64,000 nucleotides of DNA from Mucor racemosus (Eukaryota; Mucoromycota; Mucoromycetes; Mucorales; Mucoraceae), in the NCBI GenBank assembly GCA_027405735.1, contig JAPEHQ010000002.1, positions 434,001-498,000 on the forward strand. Reading direction: 5' to 3'. Under the pieces are notes generated by a model that did not search any database, was not told the DNA's origin, and saw only the letters and a program-made list of their open reading frames with translations. A program made the position numbers and the translations under genes. Of the stretch, positions 11,200-22,892 are shown piece after piece. Each line of letters begins with the position of its first letter. The stretch's first letter is position 1.

Positions 11200-12639
11200 C
11201 TTTTTCGTATCAAAGGAGAGTAAAAAAGCAAAAGAGTTACTTGATTAGGTGGTTGAAATTCACCTCCTCTAACGCATAAAACTGATTGGTTGATCACAAA
11301 ATCCAACTATTCATCTAAATAATGGAGAAGCCTCGTTAAAAATCAAACATCAGATCATCGAATGCATTAAAAGAAAATATCACTATTTAAATGATGATAA
11401 ATGCTATTCAATCGAACGGAATCGGTCAAAATCAGTACTTTAAAGCTATATTATGAGAGATTGCGGCTATTTCTAACGCTCAAAATGGTACCAAACTAAT
11501 TCTACCAGTTAATAGATTCAATTTAATATATTTTGGCAGTTTTTTGTAGACCTTGATTTCACTTCGATTTTGCCTTACCATACCTCATCCAAAATTTTAA
11601 TTTTCTTAAAATTCGATTTTTCGCTTGAAAAACGAGACTTTTTACTATAATACTTATAGAGAAGTTTAGACTAAAATAACCTTATCTTTATGTTATAATA
11701 GTTTATTTTGAATCTCCAAGCCAATTTTTTCGACTTTCTCTCAAAAAACTGAATTTCCACATTTTTGAGGATCACGTAATATTTTACATATTAAACAGCA
11801 AATTAAAAAATACCAAAATATAAATTGCTAAAATTTAATGGTGGTTAGTTTAATAGTATAATAAATTTTTGTGTTTATTTTAGGCTCTCAAAATTCTTCA
11901 AAGATCATATTTTTTTTTTTTTTTTTGATGGATGAAAGGTTGTATTTAAAAATTGCAAGCTGGAACAGAAACGTGGCCACTGAGATTTTCCATTTTTAAC
12001 TGCCGCTAAAATGGGCTATGGCCCTAAGCAAGTAGTTAAATACAATACTTTTTAATATGAAAGTGTCATGAATGAAGGATGATGAACTTATTTTACACAA
12101 ATAATGAACTTATTTAACCTTAATATTATTACATTGATTATTGTCGATTATTTCGGTCAACCTAAATGCAATATTAGTTTTTCAGTTGATGTCATTAGTT
12201 TATCATTAAAACTTCTGATTGAATCTTTATTTGGTTTGATACAATGATGAATACGTATACGCTACTTTTTGATAGTTTCGTAGACTCATTTTACAGGGTA
12301 TATGCTGCATTGACTGCTGACCAGCACATAAATCCCTCTGAACAAGAGTATGCTTTGGGAAACTTTTTCCAAAAGGGATATAATGTTTGTAGATTGCTTT
12401 TGTTTATGGTATAGAATTTGTAATTCCCCGTTACTTTTTGTAGTTGATGCAGAGATAAGTGAAAAATATGGTCGATCTTCTTTCCTTTTTATCCATATAT
12501 TCCCAGAAAAAGTTATTTTTTTAATATATTTCATCAAGCGCAATCAACCGCTCATAAAATGCCTTTTGAGACACCCATAATCGTAGTTTTCTTTTCCTTT
12601 TTCTTGAGTTACAAACTCTTACTAGTAATTGTGACATTT
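11200..12639. other. intergenic region, AT-rich
   Basis: A divergent promoter space between the tail-anchored protein (-) and PDAT (+). The middle part (about 11450-11960) is low-complexity AT DNA that vaguely resembles the G repeat (a TCATCC...AAAACGAGAC style of sequence), but too weakly to call. Short frames at 12286-12580 have no recognisable product. An in-frame upstream ATG at 12559 would extend PDAT by 27 hydrophobic residues and was not preferred. Confidence 0.45.
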
Positions 12640-15056
12640 ATGACCGCTGCCAAAAGAAGAAAAAACAAAAAAGCTACTAATGGTACCATCAAAAGCATTG
12701 GAAAAGAGCTTCCTGAGGATATTATGGCAGATTCGGGCCTTCTCTTTGTAGAGCCAAAGGCATTCTATAGACGTAAAAGATTCAACTTTGTTGTAGGTGT
12801 CTCGGTTGGTTTACTAGCCATGTATGCTGCCTCAACTACTCCTGTAGCTCAAACACATTTAAACCACTTTCAAGATTATGTAATGTTACAATTGGCAGAT
12901 ATTGATTTAGCCAACATCTTGCCTCAATCTTATTTGGTCGATGAATTTTTGGGGAATTTTACTAGCTTATTAAGACCTACTCCAGCTACAGAAATTTCAT
13001 TTATGCCAGCTGCCGAATACAAGTAAAGTCATTTAATTAATATCTATCCAATTTATCGTACCAACTAAATTCTTTTATAAATCTATTACAGAGATCAATT
13101 AGGATTAAAACCTCACTTTCCTGTTGTAATGATACCCGGTGTAGTTTCTTCTGGTCTCGAAAGTTGGTCCACCTCTGTGCGTTCAAGAAAATATTTCCGT
13201 AAGAGGATGTGGGGGTCGATGAGTAAGTGGTTTATATGTAATACTAGTGTTTCATTTGTTGACATTTCTTGATAGATATGGTAAGATCTGTGTTATTAGA
13301 TAAAGAAGACTGGATGAAAAACCTCATGTTGGATCCTGATACTGGTTTGGATCCTCCTGAATGCAAAATTAGAGCTGTACAGGGCGTAGAAGCAGCAGAT
13401 TATTTTATCACTGGATATTGGGTTTGGGCTAAAGTGATCGAAAATTTAGCCACGATTGGATATGATACCAACTCTATGCATTTTGCTTCTTATGATTGGC
13501 GTTTATCTTTTGGAAATCTCGAAGTTCGCGATCATTATTTCTCTCAACTGAAAGCCAAAATTGAATTTAGCAAGTTATCCTCGGGTGGTCTTAAGTCTGT
13601 CGTTGTAACACATTCCATGGGTAACAAATATTTCTAATATGTAAATTGATTGTAATTATATTGACTGAATGTAATATATCAAATAGGTAGTTCTATGTTC
13701 CCTTACTTTTTGAAATGGGTCGAAAGTAAACAAGGTGGTAATGGTGGACCTAATTGGACGAACGATCACATTGAATCGTTTGTAAACATTGCAGGTCCAC
13801 TATTAGGTGTTCCTAAAGCAGTAACCTCATTAATTTCTGGTGAAACCAGAGATACTATGGCTTTGGGAAGTTTCGGTGCCTTCGTCCTTGAAAAGTTCTT
13901 TTCTCGTCGTGAACGTACTCGTCTTTTACGTTCTTGGATGGGCGGCTCAAGTTTGCTTCCAAAGGGAAGCCAAGCAATTTGGGGGAATGGCAAACGTGCG
14001 CCTGATGACCAAGAAGATGAAAAATATGAATCATTTGGTAATATGATTTCTTTTGTTCCTCATCTAGAAGGCATGAATGAAAACTCTACAGAGATGCCCA
14101 GTTCTGCAGAGGACCCTTTAATACGAAATTATACCATTGACGGCTCGTTTGAACTGTTATTAAAGAATGCTGACACTAATTTTGCTAAACAATTGTATTC
14201 CAACTACTCATTTGGTGTAACTACCGACCCCAAGCAGTTGGACAAAAATGAAGATGACCCAACCAAATGGTCCAATCCTTTGGAATCTCGTCTACCTTAT
14301 GGTAAGTCTTGCTTGGAAATGCGATGGAAATTTCATATAAAACTGATTGTAACATAGCACCTGACATGAAAATTTATTGCATGTATGGTATTGGGGTACC
14401 TACTGAGCGTAGTTACTATTATGCTGCGACTGATGAGCATTTGGAGGAAGAATGCATAGATCATAATAGTACAGGTTGTACACACGAAGCCAATCATGAG
14501 CATGCCACATCATCGTTTGACAATGATAAGGAGGCACATAATGCATTAAAGCCACCGCATCTCGTAAGTTGTATACAATTTATTGAAATCCTCTATGCTA
14601 ATTACATATATAAAATAGTACATTGATGCTAATGTCAATGATCCTATTCAGCGTATTGAGACTGGTATTCGATTCTCAGATGGCGACGGCACTGTACCTT
14701 TGTTATCATTAGGCTACATGTGTTCACCATCTGGTGCTTGGACTAAACATGCCGATCTTTACAATCCTGGACATAGTCCAGTTATTCTTCGTGAATACAT
14801 GAATGAAGTTAGTGTTAGTAAATTAGATGTACGTGGTGGCTACAAAGCAAGTGATCATGTCGATATTCTTGGAAATTGGGATATGACTGTAAGTTTTGAT
14901 TAATGATATATACATTTTCGTGCTTGAATTAATACATATATATGTTAGTTGGACCTTTTACAAATTGTTTCTGGCAAGGGAGATAATGTCACTCAAAGAA
15001 TGATTTCTCCCATTGAAGAGCATGCCAAAAAAATTAATCTAAGCGATCTCGACTAA
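12640..15056 (+). CDS. LRO1: phospholipid:diacylglycerol acyltransferase (PDAT, LCAT family)
   Basis: Makes triacylglycerol by moving an acyl group from a phospholipid to diacylglycerol, independently of acyl-CoA, at the ER. Seven exons: 12640-13022, 13092-13222, 13276-13620, 13687-14301, 14358-14563, 14619-14888 and 14949-15056, giving 685 aa (yeast Lro1 is about 660). Residues 1-47 are basic and cytosolic, and 48-65 form one signal-anchor helix. The LCAT fold follows, with the start motif FPVVMIPGVVSSGLESW. The catalytic triad is visible as Ser285 in THSMGSSMF (split by intron 3), Asp583 in SDGDGTVPLLSLGY and His640 in ASDHVDILGN. LPYAPDMKIYCMYG is a PDAT signature. The start at 12640 gives a basic N-terminus as in Lro1; an upstream in-frame ATG at 12559 is possible. 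A Glu/His/Asn-rich insert (about residues 515-550) precedes the Asp motif. Confidence 0.95.
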
Positions 15057-15279
15057 TTGATCTACTACCGCCATTATATAATAAATAAAAAAGTAATAAG
15101 AATACATATGCATTTACCGTCGCTGAAAGAAATAATGCATATCGAAAGTTTTTGAAAATAATATATGAGTGTAACTTGATCTTTTGACGAGATATTGGAA
15201 AAAGTTTTGAATTTATGTAGCAATAAAATAGCGGTAAAAATGTGAAATATTAGCATCGTTTAAGTTACATACCATTGCA

Positions 15280-17090
15280 ATGTGAGTTGATTTTAATCTT
15301 AGATTCATCGAGAACGAGCCTGATTACTGCCCTTAGTAGTAGGTGTGGAGAGCAGGTAACGAGGTAACCAACCTGTTGTGTTCAAACTTAACAAATGCAC
15401 AATGACTCATGGAAGCTGATACCTGAAATACTTGTATATATAGTATCTACTCATCACATACCTTTATACTCATGTAGAGTGGCATATTACTTGTATCTAG
15501 CAGCGTTCTTGTCGAGCCAGAGTTTTCCAGTCAATTAACTTTTACTAGTACAAGCCAGGCTCGAGAACACTCCTACTTGCATCATTATTCATAGAGGTCG
15601 TAATATTTAAATTGTTCTCAACAAAAGTACGCAGTAGTAAGCTATAGGTGCACCTTGGTGACGATTTTCTCAATACATAGTAGGTTGTGAACGTTGCTCT
15701 TTGAGATCCGCGTGTAAAAGATGTATCCCTACTTGCATGTAAAGTTTGAAGCCATTAGGATCGAAATTCGCTGAGATAGGGCTTCTGTTATTATCGATTT
15801 TTTACGGTTGTAAAAGGGTAAGTTTCAGATGGTTTTTAAATGATTTTCGAATGTTTTCGCCCAATATTGAATCGAATCACGTAAAATCTTCAAAAAGGAT
15901 CTACTTTCATTCTATAGGTCATCGATATCTCTCGGAAAGTAGAATATTAATACCAGAATATAAGTGTACTGGCCAACAAAATTTGATCAAAGCTGACCTA
16001 AAATTGAACATCTAAATTGAGGTATCAATTTTTTGTATATATTTACAAGATAGACCCAGATACAAGCTGCTCTGCAATTTTTGTTTCAACAAACAATATT
16101 GATTTTTCGTCGAGATAATCAAAACAATAGTTCATATCACAGTTTAAACCTTTAAACCTTTAATAACGGGGTTCTAAAATTGATTTGAAAAAATGATCGA
16201 AAAATGATTAAAAAAATAAAATTGTTTAATGGCTCATAAACTGCAAAGTAAGTCGATCTAGCAAATTAAATGGTTTTTGTACAGCTCTAAATTCTGTATC
16301 CATTCAAATAAAATTTAAACAAATGTTTCATGTTAAATTTTGCGTAAAATATGGTTGAAATTTTGGCGGTTTTTTGAAGATACACATCACTTTTTATAAA
16401 TATATCTCAGATATAAGTAATGACGATAATGCGCATTAAAATTATCTATCGACTGAGGTATTGCTGAGTCTTTTAACTGCATTTTCCGTAGAGAAAACAA
16501 GGTTTTTGTCAATTTTTTTTTTCAAATTCAGAATTTGGGATGAGGGTATACAAGGAGAAATTGAAGCTAGAAGCAAAGGTATCTATTTGTATACATTTTT
16601 GAGGATATCTCCACGAAAAATCAATATTTTTAAAAATCTAAATTGTATCCAAGAGAGCTCAACGAGCTGGATGACATGAATGTAAAAAAAGCGTTGCCCA
16701 ATTTAGCTAATATTTCGAAATCTACTACAAAAATGTCAAAAAAAAAAAAAAAGAAAAATGCTCAGGATTTTTTTCAAACTTGAATATTTTATAGAGCACT
16801 TCAAAACAAGTAAGTTTTATTATTAGACTTTATCAGTATAGCTTAATTTTTCGTAGAGATATGAGGGCTCAAAGTTTTAGTTTCTAGCAGTGAAATACTT
16901 GTGAAAATCTGAAACATTAGCATTGAAGAATTTATACCAACTGCTAGAGATAAGATATTTTCGAATACTTGTTTTTGGATTAAACTTGAACATCTCAGGC
17001 ACATTGGCATATAATTTTTTCTTGGTGGTATTCAGTCAAAAAAATAGTAGAGCAGGGATGAGAAGTAGGACTCAGTTTTTAGAAAAGCAG
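15280..17090 (+). repeat. composite repeat E/G, copy 1
   Basis: Colinear with 22893-24420 in direct orientation. The left module E (about 15280-15420, starting ACCATTGCAATG) also matches, inverted, 60420-60570 and 29140-29310. The right module G (about 15744-17090) also matches, inverted, 52690-53720. G is recognisable by CGAGATAGGG at its start, CCACGAAAAATCAATATTTTT in the middle and TTTTTTCTTGGTG near its end. No long frame is conserved between copies. The class of element is unknown; no terminal repeats were found. Confidence 0.7.
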
Positions 17091-17485
17091 CAGCAAAATT
17101 TACTTTCTTACGCAATTTGAGGTAGCATATGTAAAGGGATATTTTGCATTATTGTCTTGCTGTGCATGTATATTCAAATTTTCATGTATATGCTCATATT
17201 TAAATTATAAAAATTCAGGTACAAGTGAATCATTGATCAATCAAGTTTGGATATATATTCCGAAAGTAGAAATCAAATCCAACATAATAAATACTTTAAT
17301 TAATAAAGCCAAGCTAAAATAATTTTGTCATGGAATAATGTAGATCTGATCTGAAGACAGAATAAACACTTTTCTCATTATATTCAGATGTAACGGGTAT
17401 TCCTCTGTAATGTCTTGATACTTTATTATTTGACGTGTATCAAATCAATTTAGGTAGAAGACATTAATAGAAAATGCCTACCTAC

Positions 17486-19280
17486 TTACTCTCCATAATA
17501 AGGTTGTTGCTGTTGAGGCAGGTTTTGAGCATGAAGAAATGCTTCTAATGAGTTCATAGAAGAATTAATTGGAGCAGGCGAAGGCTCGTTGGATCTACCT
17601 TGTAAAACACTTAATAAAGAGTTTCTACGCATATTATCATTCATTGCAGGTGGAGATTGCTGCTGTTTTTGTTGTTGCTGTTGTTGCTGTTGCTGTTGTT
17701 GCTTGAGCAATTCTTCGACAAATGAAGCACGATGTGTATCTTCCGGTTGATTAGGTGACTGAGTAGCTTGTTGACTAGCCGATTGAAGTTGTTGCAAAAG
17801 ATTAGGGCTTTGTTGTTGTGATTGTGGCTGTTGAATGTAATGTTGTTGCTGCTGCTGCTGCTGCTGTTGTTGTTGTTGTTGTTGTTGTTGCTGTTGTTGT
17901 TTTTGTTGTTGCTGCTGATGTTGAGCATTTGCAGCAAATAATTGGTCAAGTAAATTATTATTAGGTTGAGGAGGTTGGTGCTCTGGTTGCGGCTGTGATA
18001 CGGCAGGAGAAGCTGCAAAGTCGTTATTTCTCTTACCAATACTGACACCTAAAAGGGATTTGAGAGCAAAGGAGGATTCCGCAGGTTTATTAGAGGGAGA
18101 AGAAGGTGTCATTATCGATGGCTGTGCTACCGTCTGTGATGCTACTTGAGATTGCACTTGTGTTCGAGGGTGAGGAGATGCTGATCCCTTCAATTTGTTG
18201 TTATCCTTTTTCAATGTCTTCTTGCGTTGATTGACAAATTGCCTCAGTTTACTATGTAATATATTAAATATCTTTGAAGAAAATAAAATGAAATAAATGG
18301 ATTGCATACTTCATAAATGGAACAACCATATAAAATCTATAAGGACCTGATTTGACATAATTGAAACTACCATTTGTAGGTTTTGGTTCAGTTGTTTTAT
18401 ATGTAGGTAGATCGTCTAATTTAATCCACGAAATTTGCTGCATTAACAAGGTCAACAATCAAACATATAGTAATGGATTATTACCAACTTACACTAATTT
18501 CCTTTCTAGTTCTTGGAATAAACTGAGTGTCTTCAGGGACACCTTGAATGATATACAAACGAATGCGCTGTTCACGCATTGTCAATTCAATATAATCTGG
18601 CTTTTTCAATAAAGGTCCAACATCGTAACCTGTCTCCTCCAAAACCTATTTACAACAATGTCAACCAATGGGGTTATCTAATAAAGGCTAATTCTTACCT
18701 CTCTTATCGCACAACAATCATATTCTTCATCTTGATTAATTTTACCTTTGGGGAAACCCCAACCAGATTTGGAGCTCCAACCTTTTACCAAAACACATTT
18801 ATCCAAATTGACATTAAGAATAATAGCACCACAAACAGGGATACGGAAACGATATTGCATAAAATCAGCATAAGCACGCTCATGTTCGTGGGCCCATTGA
18901 TGTAAAAGAGGACAATGCTTAAAAAGTGCACAGAAGTTAAGGAAATATGTAAGATTTAGAAAGTTAGTATCACTGAACAAACAGCATAAATTAACAAATT
19001 AAAAAGGATATTTCTCGCAGAAAATGTCTTCAACTGAAAAGATGGTAATTCTGGCTTCAACTCTCTAATAAAATCTTCGTAAAACCAATGAGCTTGCTCT
19101 ACTTGAAAGCAAATACGTTCAACAGAAGAAAGTTCTGCTTCGGGAACGTTGATGATGAAACGACTAAAATGTTGTTAAATGATTATTTGACATTTCCATG
19201 CAACCCCACAATCCATACCTCGATAAATCGTCCAGGATCTCTTCAAAAGTAGCACCAACAAATACCGCACTAGCTTGCAT
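17486..19280 (-). CDS. DCP2: mRNA-decapping enzyme Dcp2
   Basis: Nudix hydrolase that removes the m7G cap in 5'-3' mRNA decay, in P-bodies with Dcp1 and Edc/Lsm proteins. Six exons: 19280-19219, 19163-19012, 18925-18699, 18645-18493, 18437-18310 and 18251-17486, giving 495 aa. The N-terminal regulatory domain (EILDDLSSRFIINVPEAE, QAHWFYEDFIRE) is followed by the Nudix box at G132-G153 (GKINQDE...REVLEETG), exactly GX5EX7REUXEEXG with Glu147, Glu150 and Glu151 as metal ligands. Box B follows, ending near VPFMNKLRQFVNQRKK. The tail is disordered, with long polyglutamine tracts and an LLSVLQ-type short helix. Intron 2 (19011-18926) is AT-AC, not GT-AG: only that splice yields FSARIFKHCPLL, matching the FSAKLF.HCPLL pattern of the family. 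The gene is divergent from MRF1. Confidence 0.95.
17658..17701 (-). repeat. CAA/CAG tract in DCP2 (polyQ 1)
   Basis: Imperfect glutamine-codon repeat in the last exon of DCP2, mixed CAA and CAG, encoding about 14 Gln with one Lys. The related longer tract lies at 17841-17920. The mixed codons argue for selection on the amino acid, or for old expansions. Confidence 0.85.
17841..17920 (-). repeat. CAA/CAG tract in DCP2 (polyQ 2)
   Basis: The longer polyglutamine tract in the Dcp2 tail, about 27 Gln interrupted by a single Lys. It contains a pure CAG run followed by CAA-rich units, so it is probably length-variable between strains. Gln-rich tails are common in P-body proteins and favour condensate formation; that role is inferred here. 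Confidence 0.85.
18926..19011 (-). other. U12-type AT-AC intron in DCP2 (86 nt)
   Basis: On the minus strand the donor is ATATCCTTTTT (from 19011 downwards) and the acceptor ends ...CTGTGCAC at 18926. The branch site TTCCTTAAC lies at 18944-18936, placing the branch A 11 nt before the intron end. These are the minor-spliceosome consensus elements (ATATCCTT donor, TTCCTTAAC branch, short branch-to-acceptor distance). Excision joins phase 1 exons in frame and restores the conserved Dcp2 sequence. No GT-AG alternative does so: the only nearby AG acceptor (before CATTGTCC) needs weak donors that add foreign residues. Confidence 0.9.
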
Positions 19281-19461
19281 AATATATATATATATTTAAA
19301 CGAAAGAACTACAGCAGTAGGTATTTCGCGAGAAAAAGTTTAATGATGAACGTATACGCAATGTTCTGCGGCTCTTATAAAGACGTCTAAATGTGACTTG
19401 AACAAATAAACTATGGTCCCCCACATCAACTATTGTCTTTCATCCCTTGTTTATTTGAAAA
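19281..19461. promoter_or_regulatory. bidirectional DCP2/MRF1 promoter
   Basis: Only 181 bp separate the start codons of DCP2 (-) and MRF1 (+), so both promoters and 5' UTRs must overlap. The segment contains a TATATATATATAT run (about 19281-19296) next to the DCP2 start. No specific factor site can be assigned. Confidence 0.6.
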
Positions 19462-20670
19462 ATGTTCAAAAGGGTCATCGGTCAAATCTCAAGATATTCA
19501 ACAAAAGGTACATCTTTAAAACTGATTCGATAAATCAAGATTACTTAATATGTAACCATAGTAACGCCTGTGACATTACAATCCAGCAAAATCACACCTC
19601 CATTGGAAAAAAAGTTAGAGGCACTCTCACAGCGTCATGACAGTTTGTTATCACAACTGAATAATAATAGTCTCAACCCATCCGAACTTACAAATGCTTC
19701 GAAAGAGTTGGCTCAATTAACGTCTCCTAAAGCATTATTTGAGGAGTGGATGAAAAATCGCAATGATCTCGGTGAATTACAGCAATTGCTGTCAACTAGC
19801 GAAGATAATGATGATATGATAGAACTTGCCAAAGAAGAATATACAGATATTATGGATCGTATTCAACAAGTAGAGAAAGATTTGATTACTGAATTAGCAC
19901 CAAAGGATACAGCAGACGATGCAAGTGCTATTTTGGAAATCCGATCTGGTGCAGGTGGTGATGAGGCATCCATATTCTCGGCAGATATGGCCCGTATGTA
20001 TGAGCGTTTTGCGCAATTGCAACGATGGAAATGGGAAGTTTTGTCCAAATCAGACGAAACTGGAAACAAAGGATTTAAGGATATTACAGTCAATATTGGT
20101 GGTAAAAATGTATTTGGTTTACTTAAATATGAATCTGGGGTTCATCGAGTACAGCGAGTACCTGCTACCGAAGCACAGGGTAGAATTCATACATCTACAG
20201 TGACAGTTGCTATATTACCTCAACCTACAGAAGTCGATATCCAAATTAAAGAATCTGATCTCAAGATTGATGTGTATCGCGCATCGGGTGCTGGTGGTCA
20301 ACATGTCAATACAACGGATAGTGCTGTTAGAATGACACATATACCAACTGGCCTGGTGGTTGCTATGCAAGATGAAAGATCACAACATAAAAACAAACTT
20401 AAGGCACTTAAAGTTCTTCGAGCCAAAGTATTTGAACAACAGAGACTTAAAACACAAAATGAAAGAAGAGATTCTCGAAACAAACAGATCGGTACCGGTG
20501 ATCGATCCGAGAAGATTAGAACTTATAATTACCCTCAAAGTCGTGTTACAGACCATAGAATCAACCTTACTTTATATGAATTGGAGCAAATCATTTCTGG
20601 TGAAGCTCTTTTACATGTTATTGAGCCCTTACAGGAACATTATTTAGCTGAATCATTACTAGACGAATAA
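19462..20670 (+). CDS. MRF1: mitochondrial peptide chain release factor 1
   Basis: Class I release factor that recognises UAA/UAG on mitochondrial ribosomes and triggers peptidyl-tRNA hydrolysis. Two exons: 19462-19507 and 19562-20670, giving 384 aa. Exon 1 encodes MFKRVIGQISRYSTK, a typical mitochondrial presequence, which reaches the body of the protein only by splicing out 19508-19561 (GTACAT...ATAG). The helical N-domain is followed by IRSGAGGDEAS, the codon-recognition PAT motif (about residues 216-218, in RVPATEAQGRIHTS) and the catalytic GGQ (260-262, in SGAGGQHVNTTDSAVR). It ends with the conserved RTYNYPQSRVTDHR block. Length and motifs match RF1 rather than RF2, which has SPF instead of PxT. 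Confidence 0.95.
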
Positions 20671-22892
20671 ATAAGGGGTGGTTTATTGACCCTATTTATC
20701 AAAAATATTTTAATTTATTGGAGATATTACACACATTCTAAAATATTTACATTTTGCCAATATTGGAGAGGAAATCTCCATCTTGAATCAGAAATCTAGA
20801 ACGATACACATTTTTAAAGAGTACTCATAATAGAGAACTAATCTATACTTTATTTAAATGTTATATCAAACCAATCTACTGTGAAATGTTAGACGACTAC
20901 GAGAGAGGATTTGATAGTTTACATCTGTTCGATATGTACTTGGCATTTTATAAATCATAAACAAGAAAAAAAGACATTATAATATATCAGGATGTCAAAC
21001 TTCAATCAACAAAGATTATTTGCTTTATTTTAAAGATTTTAACAGGAAATGAAAACACTCGTAAATGCAGAAAAAGCAGTATTCATATTAAACGAGTAAA
21101 ATATCTTGGTATTTAACTCTTTATTCCTTTTTAGCCATAATTGACGCGATGTATACGTTGCTTTATTCCATAATCACTGTTGATTAAGCAGCTATATATT
21201 GACTATTTGGTGAATGTATTACTGGATATTCAAATCAAATAGGGCCATTTGACTTTATCAGAAGCAAGACATATGCAAATTTTACAATAGAAAGCTCAAA
21301 AAGAAAAATCAGACATACTATTACGTATATAAGTGATAAGCCTTAGATTCTAGCAAGAGAACTAAGAGTACCAAAACACTGAAACAGAATTGAATCATCA
21401 CAGCACTATCGAATATTTAAATGGCCTAGTGATTTATGTCTTTATAATAAATAAAAATTAAAAGCTGTAAGCTCATCGCTATATTTATTTTTCATTCCAA
21501 TAGATAATATCTCTTTTACTATTCATTGCAGTATTATTGAGCATCTGCAGCTGGTAGTATGATTTATTTTTTAACTACATTGTGATGGTTTATGCTACTA
21601 TTAGTATGGTATACCACGTCTCTGATTGCATTGTCATCTCTTATTAAAACAACTGCATCTTGGGATATTTTTTTTCTCTCGATGTCTATTTGTATTTTTT
21701 ATATATATATAATAACAGAAAGTTACCTGCAATATACTTGACCTTCATTACTTTGAGTATGGTAAAATTATAATTATCAGCTCAATTCATGAAAAGTTAA
21801 TTATTATATTAATCAACTAGCGTTTAGGACTGATATCTTGTTCGCTTAAAATGTATTTCTAACTCTTATGAATTTACATTCTCATTACGTCTATATTTCA
21901 TTTGGGTTTTGTCTTAATATACTACTACAATCGTCCAAATGTTTTCCTGAAATGTCTGAATTTAATGTGGAAATATTTTAACATCCTGAGTTTATCCTGT
22001 ATTTGAAATGCAGAGATTAAACGTACGCTTTATGCAAAATCATGTTTTGTTATGCATAATTAAATTTGGAATGGGAATCCAAAATGATACAAATCTAATC
22101 ATATCGTTACCATTTTCCTCAAGATGTTATTACATAGTCGGTAATATCAATGCTATAATTACATAGCTTTAAGGTTTGCCGCTTCTCTTAATTTTTAGTC
22201 GAGAGTGGCTCTCGCCACCTCATATAATACCGAAAACTGCAAGTATCTCTATTTTTGACTTAACGATATCTCTACCAATTTTGAAGATCCTGAAGACCAT
22301 TATACACTAAATTGAAGATGCAATTTAAGCAATTAGTATATATTGAACCTAAAAGTTTGGTAAAATCTTTTGACATTTGTAATATCCATAATGGTCAAAA
22401 CTGCTAGATGACTGAGCATTTTCAATAGTCAAATTAACAGTTTTATGCTTTTTTTAAGTTTTATTTTTCAACATCTCAATGTGATCCAAATTTGCAGCTT
22501 TTATTTGAGCTTTTTTGTTTGATTGTAAATGCATTTTTGATGAAGTATTAATAGATTATACCTAAATCTATAAAATTTAGGATAACTGATCATTTTTATC
22601 AATAAAAAATAATCCATGGAGACTTTTGTATATCTTTTTTGGCACTAATATTTGCATTTATTAACACCATTTCACTTGATTCTAGCTATAATTATGATTG
22701 GGTAGTAACACATTATATATGTATGAGAACAGCAAGCAGCTAATGAAATTAAATAGAATTTTCAAAAAACTATCTGAAATCGGTTCTATAGAAAAGGCGA
22801 AAGTGCTCAAGGAAGTGCGTGTTTCACTTTACCATTCTCGTAACAACTCTGGGAGGCTGAAATTTTAATAATCTGTGTACAAACCTAGATGT
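20671..22892. other. no gene recognised
   Basis: About 2.2 kb of AT-rich DNA after MRF1 without long frames or matches to the window's repeat families. A small GC-containing hairpin (GTGGC TCTC GCCAC) lies near 22205-22218. Confidence 0.5.

Noticed and set aside
12559..12639. Upstream start for PDAT adding 27 residues
   Set aside because: It would put a hydrophobic segment before the basic cytosolic N-terminus, unlike Lro1; the ATG at 12640 fits the family better.
18926..18990. GT-AG alternatives for DCP2 intron 2
   Set aside because: In-frame options need weak donors (GTTTGTTC, GTGATACT) and insert residues foreign to Dcp2; the AT-AC splice gives the exact family sequence.
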